In this document: piece after piece, positions 1-8,110 of the stretch
Numbering within the stretch: the first letter of the stretch is position 1
Layout of the letters: each line of letters starts with the position of its first letter
NCBI GenBank assembly: GCA_019113675.1
Contig: DXHA01000022.1
Coordinates: forward strand, 1-35,202
Length of the DNA: 35,202 nucleotides
Direction: 5' to 3'
Source of the DNA: Candidatus Yaniella excrementigallinarum
GTDB taxonomy: Bacteria; Actinomycetota; Actinomycetes; Actinomycetales; Micrococcaceae
The notes under the pieces: model-generated
What the model saw: only the letters and a program-made list of their open reading frames with translations
The model's database searches: none
Told to the model about the DNA's origin: nothing
Translations under genes and position numbers: made by a program

Positions 1-66
1 TTTGAAACTGACTACCTGTTTGACCCCAAGTCGGTTAGCCTTGCTATGTTTGCCGATTATCAATGA
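1..66 (+). CDS. Possible 3' end of an unidentified gene
   Basis: Frame 1 is open from the first base to a TGA at 64-66 and would encode 21 residues ending in MFADYQ. It lies 30 bases before the transporter start on the same strand, as an upstream gene could. A run this short is open by chance in roughly a third of frames, so this is only a candidate. I do not recognise the protein. Confidence 0.3.
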   Translation, partial: FETDYLFDPKSVSLAMFADYQ

Positions 67-96
67 ACGCTGCACAGCATAGCGAGGTGCTATTTC

Positions 97-2061
97 ATGG
101 CTGAGAAACCGCCAGCAGAACGGGATAGCCTAAAAGATGACGCCAAGCGGGTAGGCAGACAGGCCGGCAAATCCGTTGGCTCTTGGGACTACTCTCGGCC
201 CAAATATCCGCATAATATTCACCCGGTCTTGGTACCCGGCATCAGCCTCGACGAGCAGCGTCGTCGGTATAGCGTAGATAAAATTGTCTTTTGTGTTGCT
301 GGTGTACTCACCGTCGCCTTTGTCATCTGGGGTTTAGTTAGCCCCGATAACGTGGGTCGCGTGGCAGACGCCGCCTACACCTGGGTGACGACCAACCTCA
401 GCTGGCTATTTAGCGCGGTGGCCACCATAGTGCTATTTAGTCTGCTGGCCCTTGCCATCACCCGTTATGGCAAAATACCACTGGGCAAAGACGGTGAAAA
501 ACCAGAATTTTCTACCTTCTCCTGGGTTGCGATGCTATTTGCCGCCGGCCTGGGCATCGGGGTGATGTTCTGGGGCCCGGCAGAACCGCTGACCTATTTC
601 ATTGACCCACCCCCGATGACCAACGCCCCCGAATCCACCGAGGCGATGCAGTTTGCCCTGGCCCAAACCTACTTCCACTGGGGTTTTCACGCCTGGGCCA
701 TGTATGCGTTGGTGGGTGGTGCTGTCGCCTATGTTGGTTACCGGCGTGGCCGCACCTTGCTGATGTCATCGATTTTCCGCAGAATCTTTGGTGAACGCCA
801 AACCGATGGATTAGCTGGCAGACTCATTGACATTTTCGCGATCATTGCCACGCTTTTCGGCACCGCTGCGGCACTCGGTATTGCGGCGTTACAAATCGGG
901 GAAGGCGTGACCATCGTCGCCGGCGTCTCCGACATTACCAACACCGTATTAGCGATAATTATCGCCGCCCTAATGGTCGGTTTCGTCATCTCCGCCGTCT
1001 CCGGTGTATCCCGAGGCATTCGGTACCTGTCCAATATCAATATTGTTTTCACCATCGGCATTGTGGGCCTGGTATTTTTCCTTGGGCCCACCCTATTTTT
1101 ACTCAACCTATTGCCCTCTGCGGTCATGGAATACATTGGATCATTCTTCGACCTGATGGCACGTTCGGGAGCGTGGGGCCAAGAAACCGTAGACTTCCAA
1201 TCGACTTGGACCGTGTACTACTGGGCCTGGTGGATTTCGTGGTCACCATTCGTTGGGATCTTCATCGCCCGCATTTCACGAGGCAGGACCATCCGCCAAT
1301 TTATTTTAGGCGTCATCCTCATCCCGTCATCACTACTATTCGTCGCCTACGGGGTGATGGGGGCATCTTCAATTTGGATGTATCGTGAAGGCAAACCCGG
1401 ATTCACTGACGATATGGCGGCACCGCAAGTGCTGTTCACCCTGGTCGATAACCTGCCTTATGCCGAGTGGTTACCGTTGCTAATCATGGTCATTTTGGCG
1501 ATCTTTTTCATCACCGCCGCGGACTCTGCCTCCGTGGTCATGGGGATCCTGACCACACGCGGGCGACAAGACCCGCCAAAACTGATCGTAATGTTCTGGG
1601 GACTGGTAATGGGCGGCATTGCCATGGTGATGCTGTTGCTCGGAGATGAAACCGCTTTAGAAGGGCTCCAATCCCTGGTCATTATTACCGCGGTACCATT
1701 TGCCGTCGTGATGTTGCTGATCATTATCGCCTGGGTCAAAGAACTGCGCACCGACCCGTATGCGTTGCGGTACCGGTATGAAGACAACGCGCTGAGCCAA
1801 GCGGTGCTAGAAGGCGTGGACAAATACGGCGATGACTTTGCTTTCCAAGTAGTCCCGACCGATCCGGGTGAAGGCGCCAGCGGTGGCACAGACTCCGCCC
1901 ACGACGACTACACCCAGTGGTATCAGCGTACCGACGAATACGGAGACCCGGTAGGCTACGATTTCGCCACCGGTAAGTGGGAAGATGGCTGGAGCCCAGA
2001 AACTGGCAAAATCGACATTTCACCAGCTCGATCCTCCCAAGACACCGATAAGACCACCTAA
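97..2061 (+). CDS. BCCT-family betaine/choline/carnitine-type transporter
   Basis: This is a secondary transporter of the betaine-choline-carnitine family, which imports compatible solutes such as glycine betaine or ectoine with sodium or protons. Residues 60-550 hold about 12 membrane segments. The family's glycine-rich motif is GLGIGVMFWG at 151-160, and the signature with clustered tryptophans (WWISWSPFVGIF) starts at residue 378. The glycine motif resembles sodium-coupled BetP more than the antiporter CaiT. The 654-residue protein has a hydrophilic N-terminus of about 60 residues and a C-terminal tail of about 100 residues rich in Asp, Glu, Gly and Tyr. The ATG at 97 follows a GAGG at 84-87. 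Family assignment is secure; the substrate cannot be read from the sequence. Osmoprotection is the likely role. Confidence 0.95.
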   Translation: MAEKPPAERDSLKDDAKRVGRQAGKSVGSWDYSRPKYPHNIHPVLVPGISLDEQRRRYSVDKIVFCVAGVLTVAFVIWGLVSPDNVGRVADAAYTWVTTNLSWLFSAVATIVLFSLLALAITRYGKIPLGKDGEKPEFSTFSWVAMLFAAGLGIGVMFWGPAEPLTYFIDPPPMTNAPESTEAMQFALAQTYFHWGFHAWAMYALVGGAVAYVGYRRGRTLLMSSIFRRIFGERQTDGLAGRLIDIFAIIATLFGTAAALGIAALQIGEGVTIVAGVSDITNTVLAIIIAALMVGFVISAVSGVSRGIRYLSNINIVFTIGIVGLVFFLGPTLFLLNLLPSAVMEYIGSFFDLMARSGAWGQETVDFQSTWTVYYWAWWISWSPFVGIFIARISRGRTIRQFILGVILIPSSLLFVAYGVMGASSIWMYREGKPGFTDDMAAPQVLFTLVDNLPYAEWLPLLIMVILAIFFITAADSASVVMGILTTRGRQDPPKLIVMFWGLVMGGIAMVMLLLGDETALEGLQSLVIITAVPFAVVMLLIIIAWVKELRTDPYALRYRYEDNALSQAVLEGVDKYGDDFAFQVVPTDPGEGASGGTDSAHDDYTQWYQRTDEYGDPVGYDFATGKWEDGWSPETGKIDISPARSSQDTDKTT

Positions 2062-2070
2062 CCGGTGGTC
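2052..2070 (+). terminator. Hairpin overlapping the transporter stop codon
   Basis: GACCACC (2052-2058) and GGTGGTC (2064-2070) form a perfect 7-bp stem with a 5-base loop that includes part of the TAA stop. No T-tract follows on the plus strand, so this may be a U-less terminator or only an RNA-stabilising hairpin. Confidence 0.4.
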
Positions 2071-2278
2071 AAACCGAGCCGAAAACCAGTATGACCCAGG
2101 GGAGGGGCTTGCTCAGGTACGAGCCGAGGTCCGATACCGTCGGCAATACGATCTGGCTGAAATCCGATGTGTTGGGTGGCCAAAAGCGTCGTCGTCTGGT
2201 GGCTCATGCGCTGCAACAAGGCAGCACACGGCACGTCGAAATTCAGCCCCGGTCGCGTTACCCAGGGCTGGGGGTGTC
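2062..2278. other. Convergent intergenic region without a recognised gene
   Basis: These 217 bases separate the converging transporter and thioesterase genes. Apart from the hairpin at the transporter end I see no RNA gene or credible coding frame. Several frames stay open, but none resembles a known protein. Confidence 0.6.
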
Positions 2279-2737
2279 TCAACGAATGGGCAAGCGGTCG
2301 CGATTATACGTAATATCCGAATACCCGTGCGGTGTCGGCTTACCGTGTTCGTCAATCGAAACGAACACAATCTCTTCAATGGTCAAAATTAGCTGCCGGG
2401 TGATCATATTGCGCACTTCGGCGCGCATCGTCAACGACGTGCGACCAAAGCGCGTGGCTTTTAGCCCCATTTCGATCATGTCACCCTGCACCGCAGAAGA
2501 CACGAAATTGATTTCCGACATCATCTTGGTCACCGCACGGTAATTACCCAGCTGCAGAATCGCATAAATAGCGGCTTCTTCATCAATCCAACGCAACAGT
2601 GCGCCCCCAAACAGCGAACCGTTGGCATTGAGATCCTCGGGTTTAACCCATTTACGGGTATGGAAATTCATCCCGTCATCAAGGACACTAAAACGTTGCG
2701 TACGCGGAGAAAGTTCAGCTTCTGAATTCTTTGACAT
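2279..2737 (-). CDS. Hotdog-fold acyl-CoA thioesterase
   Basis: This 152-residue protein hydrolyses acyl-CoA esters to free fatty acid and CoA. The hotdog-fold acyl-CoA hydrolase signature lies at residues 37-53 (NANGSLFGGALLRWIDE), with the conserved Asn, the Gly pair and acidic residues expected at the active site. The length suits a single-hotdog enzyme of the YciA/cytosolic ACOT type. An in-frame GTG at 2770 would add 11 residues (VCCPTIYAES), but the ATG at 2737 is preferred because a TATGCT hexamer sits 6 bases before it and no ribosome site is seen, which suggests a leaderless transcript. The amidase gene ends 71 bases upstream on the same strand. Substrate chain length is unknown. Confidence 0.88.
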   Translation of the reverse strand: MSKNSEAELSPRTQRFSVLDDGMNFHTRKWVKPEDLNANGSLFGGALLRWIDEEAAIYAILQLGNYRAVTKMMSEINFVSSAVQGDMIEMGLKATRFGRTSLTMRAEVRNMITRQLILTIEEIVFVSIDEHGKPTPHGYSDITYNRDRLPIR

Positions 2738-2743
2738 GCTTTC

Positions 2744-2749
2744 AGCATA
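2744..2749 (-). promoter_or_regulatory. -10 element (TATGCT) for leaderless thioesterase mRNA
   Basis: TATGCT on the minus strand is separated from the ATG at 2737 by 6 bases, so transcription would begin at or beside the start codon. No clear -35 hexamer is visible. Confidence 0.55.
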
Positions 2750-2808
2750 AATTGTCGGGCAACAAACCACTGATAACAGTCATCACATTTGTTGTAGTAG
2801 CGAACAAT

Positions 2809-4212
2809 TTATGCTGTACGCTTTTGGCCGGCCACTAGGGCTTCGAGCCGTGCCCCTAGACGTAGCAAAGAAGCTTCCGTACCGATACGGCCTACGGCCT
2901 GAATTGACCACGACATACCGTCGTCATCGGTTTTGACCGGCACTGAGATGGCAGGCAAACCAAGCACATTGATCATCGATGTATACGGGGTAAATTTGCA
3001 CTGATACTCATAATCATCCTGTGGCTCCATGGTCGCAAACGTGCCGACTTTTGGTGGAGTAAACGCCAAAACCGGGGTCACAACGACGTCGTAGGCACCA
3101 AAGATGCGGCGTGTATCCTCGGCCCACTGGCTCAGGTCTTCAATAGCGTGCTGGTACTGTTCGGCAGTGCGCGACCGTGCCTGGAGCAGAAAATCTCTTG
3201 TTAGGGCCTCGAGCTGATTCTCAGCACCCTCGGGTAATGGCACCTTGGATAGGGCAGTGGTCCACACCGTTTGAAAATTCTTGTGATATTCCGGCGGGTA
3301 GGAAAACGACATTTCTTCTACGCTTAGACCATCACGGCTTAGCAGTGTGATTGCCAAGGTCAGCGCCTGCACGGCCGACTGCGCAAGGGTAATGTCCAAA
3401 TCTGGTTGGAATGGTGCCGCAGTGGTATACCCAATTGTTAGTGGTCCGGCTGAGGATTTGCCGTCCTGGGCAGCGGCTACATACCGGCCGCGCTGCTGGG
3501 TAGGATCCACCAGAGTATCCATGAGCATCGCCGCATCCTCAACGGTACGAGCCAAGGGACCAGTGACTGAAAGGTTGGTGACGTCGTCGCTCTGCTCATC
3601 GGTGGGAATAGTTCCTCGACCGGGTTTGAGCCCAATAATACCGGTGGCAGCAGCAGGGATACGGATCGATCCACCGCCGTCAGTCCCCGGAGCAACCGGA
3701 AGCATACCGGCGGCTACAGCAGTGGCAGCTCCACCGGAAGAGCCCCCGGCGGTTAGTTCTGGATTGCGCGGATTGCGGGCCGGATCCGAAATACTATTAT
3801 CCGAATGACACGACAACGCAAACTCCGGGATAGTAGTTTTACCCACCAACACGGCACCGGCCGTCTTGGCATTCTGGGCAACCGGGTCATCCTCGGTTTG
3901 TACCGGAGAATCGGCCAGCAGCTGTGAACCAAACGTGGTGACCATACCGGAAATATTGGTCGTATCTTTGAATGCGATAGGCAACCCGTGCAACGGTCCG
4001 ACTACCCCGGTGGAAGCATAAGCGGCATCCAGTTCATCGGCCCGAGCCAACGCGGCATCAGCATCCACGGCCATAAAAGCGCCAAGATCAACCTGCTGTT
4101 CTATAACAGCCAAAAAATGTTCGGTAACTTGCCGTGCAGTATATGTTCCGGCGGCAATCGCATCGCGCAGCTGCACTGCGCTCAACGAGCCAATTGCGTG
4201 ATTTTCGGTCAT
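2809..4212 (-). CDS. Amidase-signature family hydrolase
   Basis: This 467-residue enzyme belongs to the amidase signature family, which cleaves carboxamides with a Ser-cisSer-Lys triad. The triad is visible: Lys82 in IAFKDTT, the cis-serine Ser158 in GGSSGG, and nucleophile Ser182 in DGGGSIRIP. The Ser158-Ser182 spacing of 24 matches the family. No gatB or gatC is adjacent, so it is probably a catabolic or detoxifying amidase and not the tRNA amidotransferase A subunit. The substrate cannot be predicted. The ATG at 4212 has no ribosome site, but TAGAGT lies 6 bases before it, the leaderless layout. It diverges from the rhodanese gene across 80 bases. Confidence 0.93.
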   Translation of the reverse strand: MTENHAIGSLSAVQLRDAIAAGTYTARQVTEHFLAVIEQQVDLGAFMAVDADAALARADELDAAYASTGVVGPLHGLPIAFKDTTNISGMVTTFGSQLLADSPVQTEDDPVAQNAKTAGAVLVGKTTIPEFALSCHSDNSISDPARNPRNPELTAGGSSGGAATAVAAGMLPVAPGTDGGGSIRIPAAATGIIGLKPGRGTIPTDEQSDDVTNLSVTGPLARTVEDAAMLMDTLVDPTQQRGRYVAAAQDGKSSAGPLTIGYTTAAPFQPDLDITLAQSAVQALTLAITLLSRDGLSVEEMSFSYPPEYHKNFQTVWTTALSKVPLPEGAENQLEALTRDFLLQARSRTAEQYQHAIEDLSQWAEDTRRIFGAYDVVVTPVLAFTPPKVGTFATMEPQDDYEYQCKFTPYTSMINVLGLPAISVPVKTDDDGMSWSIQAVGRIGTEASLLRLGARLEALVAGQKRTA

Positions 4213-4218
4213 GGGTTA

Positions 4219-4224
4219 ACTCTA
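4219..4224 (-). promoter_or_regulatory. -10 element (TAGAGT) for leaderless amidase mRNA
   Basis: TAGAGT on the minus strand lies 6 bases before the amidase ATG. An overlapping TATAGA in the same stretch is an alternative. Confidence 0.5.
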
Positions 4225-4280
4225 TACGTCTCTGAGCTCAATGGGATGGGTTTTGCTGGCAGCTCGGCGTTTTGATGTCC

Positions 4281-4286
4281 TACGAT
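4281..4286 (+). promoter_or_regulatory. -10 element (TACGAT) for leaderless rhodanese mRNA
   Basis: TACGAT is followed by 6 bases and then the ATG at 4293. No Shine-Dalgarno sequence fits in the gap. Confidence 0.55.
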
Positions 4287-4292
4287 AGCCGC

Positions 4293-4619
4293 ATGAGTGA
4301 CTTTGAAACTTTTACCGTCCAAGAAGTACCCGATGACGCACACATACTTGATGTGCGCGACCCCTACGAATACGACGCCGGACATATCCCCGGAGCCGTC
4401 AACATCCCTTTAGACCAGCTACCCATCCGCATCGACGAGCTCGATCCTGATACCGACTACTACGTCATCTGCCGGACCGGTGGCCGCTCGGCTCGTGCCA
4501 CCCCGTATATGGAAATGCATGGCTACTCAGCATTCAACGTCGCTGGTGGCTGCGGTGCCTGGTTAGAAGCCGAGAAACCACTGATCTCCGAAAACGGCCA
4601 AGACCCTATCGTGCGCTAA
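4293..4619 (+). CDS. Single-domain rhodanese-like sulfurtransferase
   Basis: This 108-residue protein is one rhodanese domain. The family elements are LDVRDPYEYDAGHIPGAVNIP at residues 19-39 and the active-site loop CRTGGRS starting at Cys60, the residue that carries the persulfide. Such stand-alone domains (GlpE/PspE type) move sulfane sulfur between thiols in the cytoplasm; the partner is unknown. An in-frame ATG at 4272 would add seven residues, but the ATG at 4293 is preferred because of the -10 hexamer just before it and because MSDFETFTV is a typical start for this domain. The pheA gene begins 41 bases downstream with its own leaderless-type promoter. Confidence 0.9.
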   Translation: MSDFETFTVQEVPDDAHILDVRDPYEYDAGHIPGAVNIPLDQLPIRIDELDPDTDYYVICRTGGRSARATPYMEMHGYSAFNVAGGCGAWLEAEKPLISENGQDPIVR

Positions 4620-4646
4620 CCAAATATCCCCGTGATGACGGTGCCG

Positions 4647-4652
4647 TAAGAT
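4647..4652 (+). promoter_or_regulatory. -10 element (TAAGAT) for leaderless pheA mRNA
   Basis: TAAGAT lies 8 bases before the ATG at 4661. The spacing is at the upper end of the leaderless range, and no convincing ribosome site is present. Confidence 0.45.
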
Positions 4653-4660
4653 AGGCAACC

Positions 4661-5587
4661 ATGAAATCATTTGCGTATCTGGGCCCAGAAGGCACGTTCA
4701 CTGAGGCCGCCTTGCAAAGGGTGCCCGAAGCTCGCCGGGCAACAACGCTTGCCGCCGGCTCGGTTATCACCGCGCTCAACCATGTCCGGGCAGCTGAAGT
4801 CGACGCCGCCGTCGTACCGATCGAAAACTCGGTGGAGGGCGGCGTGTCGGCAACCCTTGATGAAATTGCCGACGGCGATGAACTCCACATCATCCGCGAA
4901 GTGTTAGTTCCCATCAGTTTTATGCTGGTGGGCCGCCCCAACGGGCCAACCGAACTTGCTCAACTACGCAGCGTAGCCACCCATACCCACGCTTGGGCAC
5001 AAGTCCGCGGCTGGGCTGAAGCCAATATTGCCCAGGCCAACTTCGTACAAGCCTCATCAACTGCGGCCGGGGCCCGCGGGCTGCTGGACGATACCACCGA
5101 CTATGACGCCGCCGTATGCGCCCCTCATCTGGCACGCAGCCTTGAGGTACCCGTGCTGGCCGAAGGTATCGAAGACACCCTGGGCGCGGTCACCCGCTTT
5201 GTCGTCGTCGCCCGCCCCGGCAGCCTGCCAGAACGTACCGGCTCCGATAAAACCTCGGTGGTCGTGCCGCTGCCCGATGACCACCCCGGCGCGCTGGTGC
5301 AAATCATGAACCAGTTTTCCACCCGCGGCATCAACCTCTCGCGCATCGAATCGCGACCCACCGGCGAATACTTGGGCAAATACTTCTTCTCCATCGATAT
5401 GGAAGGACACCTGGGCGATGAACGCGTCAAAGCCGCCATCGCAGCCCTGTACCGCATGTTCCCGGGGGTGCGTTTCCTCGGATCCTATCCGCGCGCTGAA
5501 CCAGTGCCCTACTCAATTCCGGCTTATACCACTGACGACGCCTATCAGCGCGGCCGCGCCTGGGTACAAAGCATTCTCGACCGGTAA
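4661..5587 (+). CDS. pheA: Prephenate dehydratase
   Basis: This 308-residue enzyme converts prephenate to phenylpyruvate in phenylalanine biosynthesis. The catalytic domain begins with FAYLGPEGTFTE and contains PIENSVEGGV (53-62) and the essential TRF motif (178-180). A C-terminal ACT regulatory domain spans about 198-275, with LVQIMNQFSTRGINLSRIE followed by the SRP of the phenylalanine-binding ESRP motif (230-233); family members are feedback-inhibited by phenylalanine. There is no chorismate mutase domain, as usual for actinobacterial monofunctional enzymes. The gene follows the rhodanese and converges with the lipid kinase, leaving only 11 bases between the stops. Confidence 0.96.
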   Translation: MKSFAYLGPEGTFTEAALQRVPEARRATTLAAGSVITALNHVRAAEVDAAVVPIENSVEGGVSATLDEIADGDELHIIREVLVPISFMLVGRPNGPTELAQLRSVATHTHAWAQVRGWAEANIAQANFVQASSTAAGARGLLDDTTDYDAAVCAPHLARSLEVPVLAEGIEDTLGAVTRFVVVARPGSLPERTGSDKTSVVVPLPDDHPGALVQIMNQFSTRGINLSRIESRPTGEYLGKYFFSIDMEGHLGDERVKAAIAALYRMFPGVRFLGSYPRAEPVPYSIPAYTTDDAYQRGRAWVQSILDR

Positions 5588-5598
5588 ATACCGCGAAG

Positions 5599-6708
5599 CT
5601 ACTGGTCTTCAGTACTGTCAGCAGGCACCCGAACTCTTAATGACAATGGAATAGTCTCGGCTTGAATCTCTTTGACCTTAGGGATCGGATCACCATCGAT
5701 CTGTGCCACCAGGGGTTCATCAAACACCAGTTTGCAAGTTCTGGCCTGCACCGTGGTAACCCGGGGACTTTTGCGTTTGGCAGTCAATGCCGCGGTAGCC
5801 ACCTGAATCCAATCCACCAGATGGCGCGGATCCAACAGGGTCACATCCAGGAGCCCATCATCCATCACCGCATCGGGCAACATATTCAGCCCGCCGGTCA
5901 AATACCCACAATTGGCCACCATGGCTGAACGCACCCGATAACGCTTCGGCTCGCCGCCATCAGTAGACACCAACACGGCGTGGCGTTTGCCCCGCAAATG
6001 TCGCACCCCGGCTTCGGTATAAGCCAACCAGCCTGCAGCAGCCTTTAATCGATCCGAGGCCGAATGCATAATCTGGGCATCATAGCCGGCCCCGGCAATA
6101 ACCACCGAAACCATATTGTCCCGCCCGCCATCGGCATGCACGACATCCAAGGAGACCACATCCACCGGACGGACCCGACCGTTAAAAGCGATAGAAATAC
6201 ACGCATGCACATCATTGAGCGGCAAATTCAGGTTGCGGGCCAATAAGTTGCCCGTACCGGTTGGAATAATACCCATGTGCACATCCGTATTGACCAACAT
6301 CTTTGCTGCCGCGCGCACCGTACCATCACCGCCGGCCACCACGATCAGTTGAGCGCCGTCATCGATTGCTTGTTGTGTGGCAGCCAACCCGGAATCTTTG
6401 GGCGCACTTGCATAAAACTTTGGCTCAGCCAACCCAAAAATTGCGCAGGCCTGGGCGACCAACGGGCAGGCTTGTTCGGCGGCAGGTTTAGAGGGATTAT
6501 AGACCACTGCCACCCGGTTTAATACCCCCAGCGTCGAAGCCACCTGCGGTAGCTCATAGGCTTGCGTTAGCTGATCGGAAAGCTCCAAATTCACTGCCCG
6601 AACCCGCTGTGCCCGGCCCAAAGCCCGACGCCACGCAATCGTGGCGATAATAGCTGCAACCAAGCCGCAAAATGCCACAACAAATAGCACAATCGTTAAC
6701 GGATCCAT
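5599..6708 (-). CDS. Diacylglycerol/lipid kinase family protein
   Basis: This 369-residue protein belongs to the DgkB/YegS-type lipid kinases, which phosphorylate diacylglycerol or related lipids with ATP. The nucleotide-binding motif GGDGT is at 126-130 and PTGTGN at 149-154, followed by the NLLARNLNLP stretch typical of the family. Residues 4-26 are a predicted membrane segment that would anchor the enzyme; many DgkB homologues lack this. An in-frame GTG at 6729 gives a longer frame, but the ATG at 6708 starts directly at the membrane segment and has TACACT 7 bases upstream. The gene diverges from serS, with 44 bases between the starts. Lipid specificity is unknown. Confidence 0.92.
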   Translation of the reverse strand: MDPLTIVLFVVAFCGLVAAIIATIAWRRALGRAQRVRAVNLELSDQLTQAYELPQVASTLGVLNRVAVVYNPSKPAAEQACPLVAQACAIFGLAEPKFYASAPKDSGLAATQQAIDDGAQLIVVAGGDGTVRAAAKMLVNTDVHMGIIPTGTGNLLARNLNLPLNDVHACISIAFNGRVRPVDVVSLDVVHADGGRDNMVSVVIAGAGYDAQIMHSASDRLKAAAGWLAYTEAGVRHLRGKRHAVLVSTDGGEPKRYRVRSAMVANCGYLTGGLNMLPDAVMDDGLLDVTLLDPRHLVDWIQVATAALTAKRKSPRVTTVQARTCKLVFDEPLVAQIDGDPIPKVKEIQAETIPLSLRVRVPADSTEDQ

Positions 6709-6715
6709 GTCAACA

Positions 6716-6721
6716 AGTGTA
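6716..6721 (-). promoter_or_regulatory. -10 element (TACACT) for leaderless lipid kinase mRNA
   Basis: TACACT on the minus strand lies 7 bases before the ATG at 6708. It occupies almost exactly the place where the -35 of the opposing serS promoter should be. Confidence 0.5.
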
Positions 6722-6739
6722 GGCGACACCGGCCTCGGG

Positions 6740-6745
6740 TAGGCT
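6740..6745 (+). promoter_or_regulatory. -10 element (TAGGCT) for leaderless serS mRNA
   Basis: TAGGCT lies 7 bases before the serS GTG at 6753 and overlaps the expected -35 position of the lipid kinase promoter on the other strand. Confidence 0.5.
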
Positions 6746-6752
6746 GAATGCT

Positions 6753-8033
6753 GTGATTGACATTAAGCACCTTGCCGAAAACCCTGAACTGTACCGCGCC
6801 TCGCAACGGGCACGCGAAGACGACGAGTCCCTGGTAGACCAGATCATCGCCGTCGACAGTGAACGCCGTGCCGCACTGCAGGCTTTCGAAAATCTGCGGG
6901 CCGAGCAAAACGCGCTGTCTAAAAAGATTGGCCCGGCATCCGGTGAAGAAAAGCAAGCACTGCTAGCACAAGCCAAAGAGCTCTCGGCAAATGTCAAAGC
7001 TGCACAAGCACAGGCCGATGCCAAAGACCAACAACTTGACGAGCTCAATAACATCTTCCCGAACCTTATTATCGAAGGTATCCCATCCGGTGACGAAGAC
7101 AACTTCGCAGTCCTCAAAGAAGTCGGCCAGCTGCCCGATTTCGATTTTGCACCCCGCGACCACCTCGAACTAGGCGAAATGCTCGGCGCCATCGATATGG
7201 AACGCGGCGCTAAAGTTTCCGGATCGCGCTTCTATTTCCTCAAGGGTGTTGGCGCCCAACTAGAGATGGCGCTTACACAAATGGGCATGGACCAGGCCAC
7301 CGAAGCCGGATTTACCCCCATCATCACCCCAACGCTGGTTCGCCCAGAAGTGATGAACGGTACAGGATTTAACGTCGAACACGACGACGAAATCTACCGG
7401 ATCGAAAAAGACGACCTCTACCTTGTGGGCACCTCCGAAGTCGCGTTAGCCGGTTATTATGCCGATGAAATCCTCGACCTCAACGAGGGGCCGATCCGTT
7501 TTGCCGGCTACTCCACCTGCTACCGCCGAGAAGCCGGAGCCGCAGGTAAAGACACCCGTGGCATCATCCGGGTCCACCAGTTCAACAAACTAGAAATGTT
7601 TATCTACACCACGGTCGAAGAAGCCGCCGCCGAACATCAACGACTTCTGGCCTGGGAAGAAGAAATGCTAGCCAAAATCGAAGTGCCCTACCGGGTCATC
7701 GATACCGCCGCCGGTGACCTCGGCCCATCAGCGGCACGAAAATTTGACTGCGAAGCATGGGTCCCAACCCAAAACGCCTACCGTGAGCTGACCTCGACGT
7801 CTAACTGCACTACCTTCCAGGCCCGTCGGCACAATGTACGCCAACGCCTCTATAAAGACGACGGCACCCGCGCTGGAACCCGCATTGCGGCAACCCTCAA
7901 CGGCACGTTAGCCACCACCCGCTGGTTAGTTGCCATTTTGGAAAACCACCAAAACCCAGATGGTTCCGTCAATGTTCCTAAAGCGTTGCAACCATACATG
8001 GGTGGCAAAACCGTACTACAACCAGTCGACTAA
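6753..8033 (+). CDS. serS: Seryl-tRNA synthetase
   Basis: This 426-residue class II synthetase charges tRNA-Ser with serine. The N-terminal 110 residues form the tRNA-binding coiled-coil arm ([17 protein letters not shown] onward, rich in Ala, Gln and Lys). Motif 2 appears as [20 protein letters not shown], the serine-specific [13 protein letters not shown] region follows, and motif 3 is around [20 protein letters not shown]. The length is normal. The start is a GTG, supported by alignment of [11 protein letters not shown] with the family N-terminus and by TAGGCT 7 bases upstream; there is no ribosome site. A HAD phosphatase gene follows after 76 bases, a common pairing in Micrococcales as far as I recall. 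Confidence 0.97.
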   Translation: MIDIKHLAENPELYRASQRAREDDESLVDQIIAVDSERRAALQAFENLRAEQNALSKKIGPASGEEKQALLAQAKELSANVKAAQAQADAKDQQLDELNNIFPNLIIEGIPSGDEDNFAVLKEVGQLPDFDFAPRDHLELGEMLGAIDMERGAKVSGSRFYFLKGVGAQLEMALTQMGMDQATEAGFTPIITPTLVRPEVMNGTGFNVEHDDEIYRIEKDDLYLVGTSEVALAGYYADEILDLNEGPIRFAGYSTCYRREAGAAGKDTRGIIRVHQFNKLEMFIYTTVEEAAAEHQRLLAWEEEMLAKIEVPYRVIDTAAGDLGPSAARKFDCEAWVPTQNAYRELTSTSNCTTFQARRHNVRQRLYKDDGTRAGTRIAATLNGTLATTRWLVAILENHQNPDGSVNVPKALQPYMGGKTVLQPVD

Positions 8034-8044
8034 ACCGCCCATCA

Positions 8045-8086
8045 GGCCACGGTGACTCGAATCTGCCACGAAGCGTGACCGTAGCC
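8045..8086 (+). terminator. Branched hairpin between serS and the HAD gene
   Basis: GGCCACGGT (8045-8053) pairs with ACCGTAGCC (8078-8086) with one G-U pair, and CACG-AAG-CGTG forms a small inner hairpin. No T-tract follows. It may be a weak terminator or RNA-stability element at the serS 3' end. Confidence 0.35.
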
Positions 8087-8097
8087 TGCAACATGAT

Positions 8098-8110
8098 TGA
8101 CTAGTAGTCA
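8098..8110 (+). promoter_or_regulatory. Perfect 13-bp palindrome touching the HAD start codon
   Basis: TGACTA-G-TAGTCA is a perfect 6-1-6 inverted repeat whose last base is the A of the ATG. Neither a ribosome site nor a TANNNT hexamer at leaderless spacing is visible here, so it could be an operator or a hairpin controlling translation. Confidence 0.4.

Noticed and set aside
2058-2282. A 74-codon minus-strand frame filling the gap between the transporter and thioesterase
   Set aside because: It starts with a TTG, has no ribosome site of its own, resembles no family I know, and competing plus-strand frames are equally open; it is probably a chance frame in GC-rich DNA.
8051-8068. A T-arm-like string (GACTCGAATCTGCC) suggesting a tRNA after serS
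   Set aside because: No acceptor, D-arm or anticodon stem can be built around it; the region forms a different hairpin.
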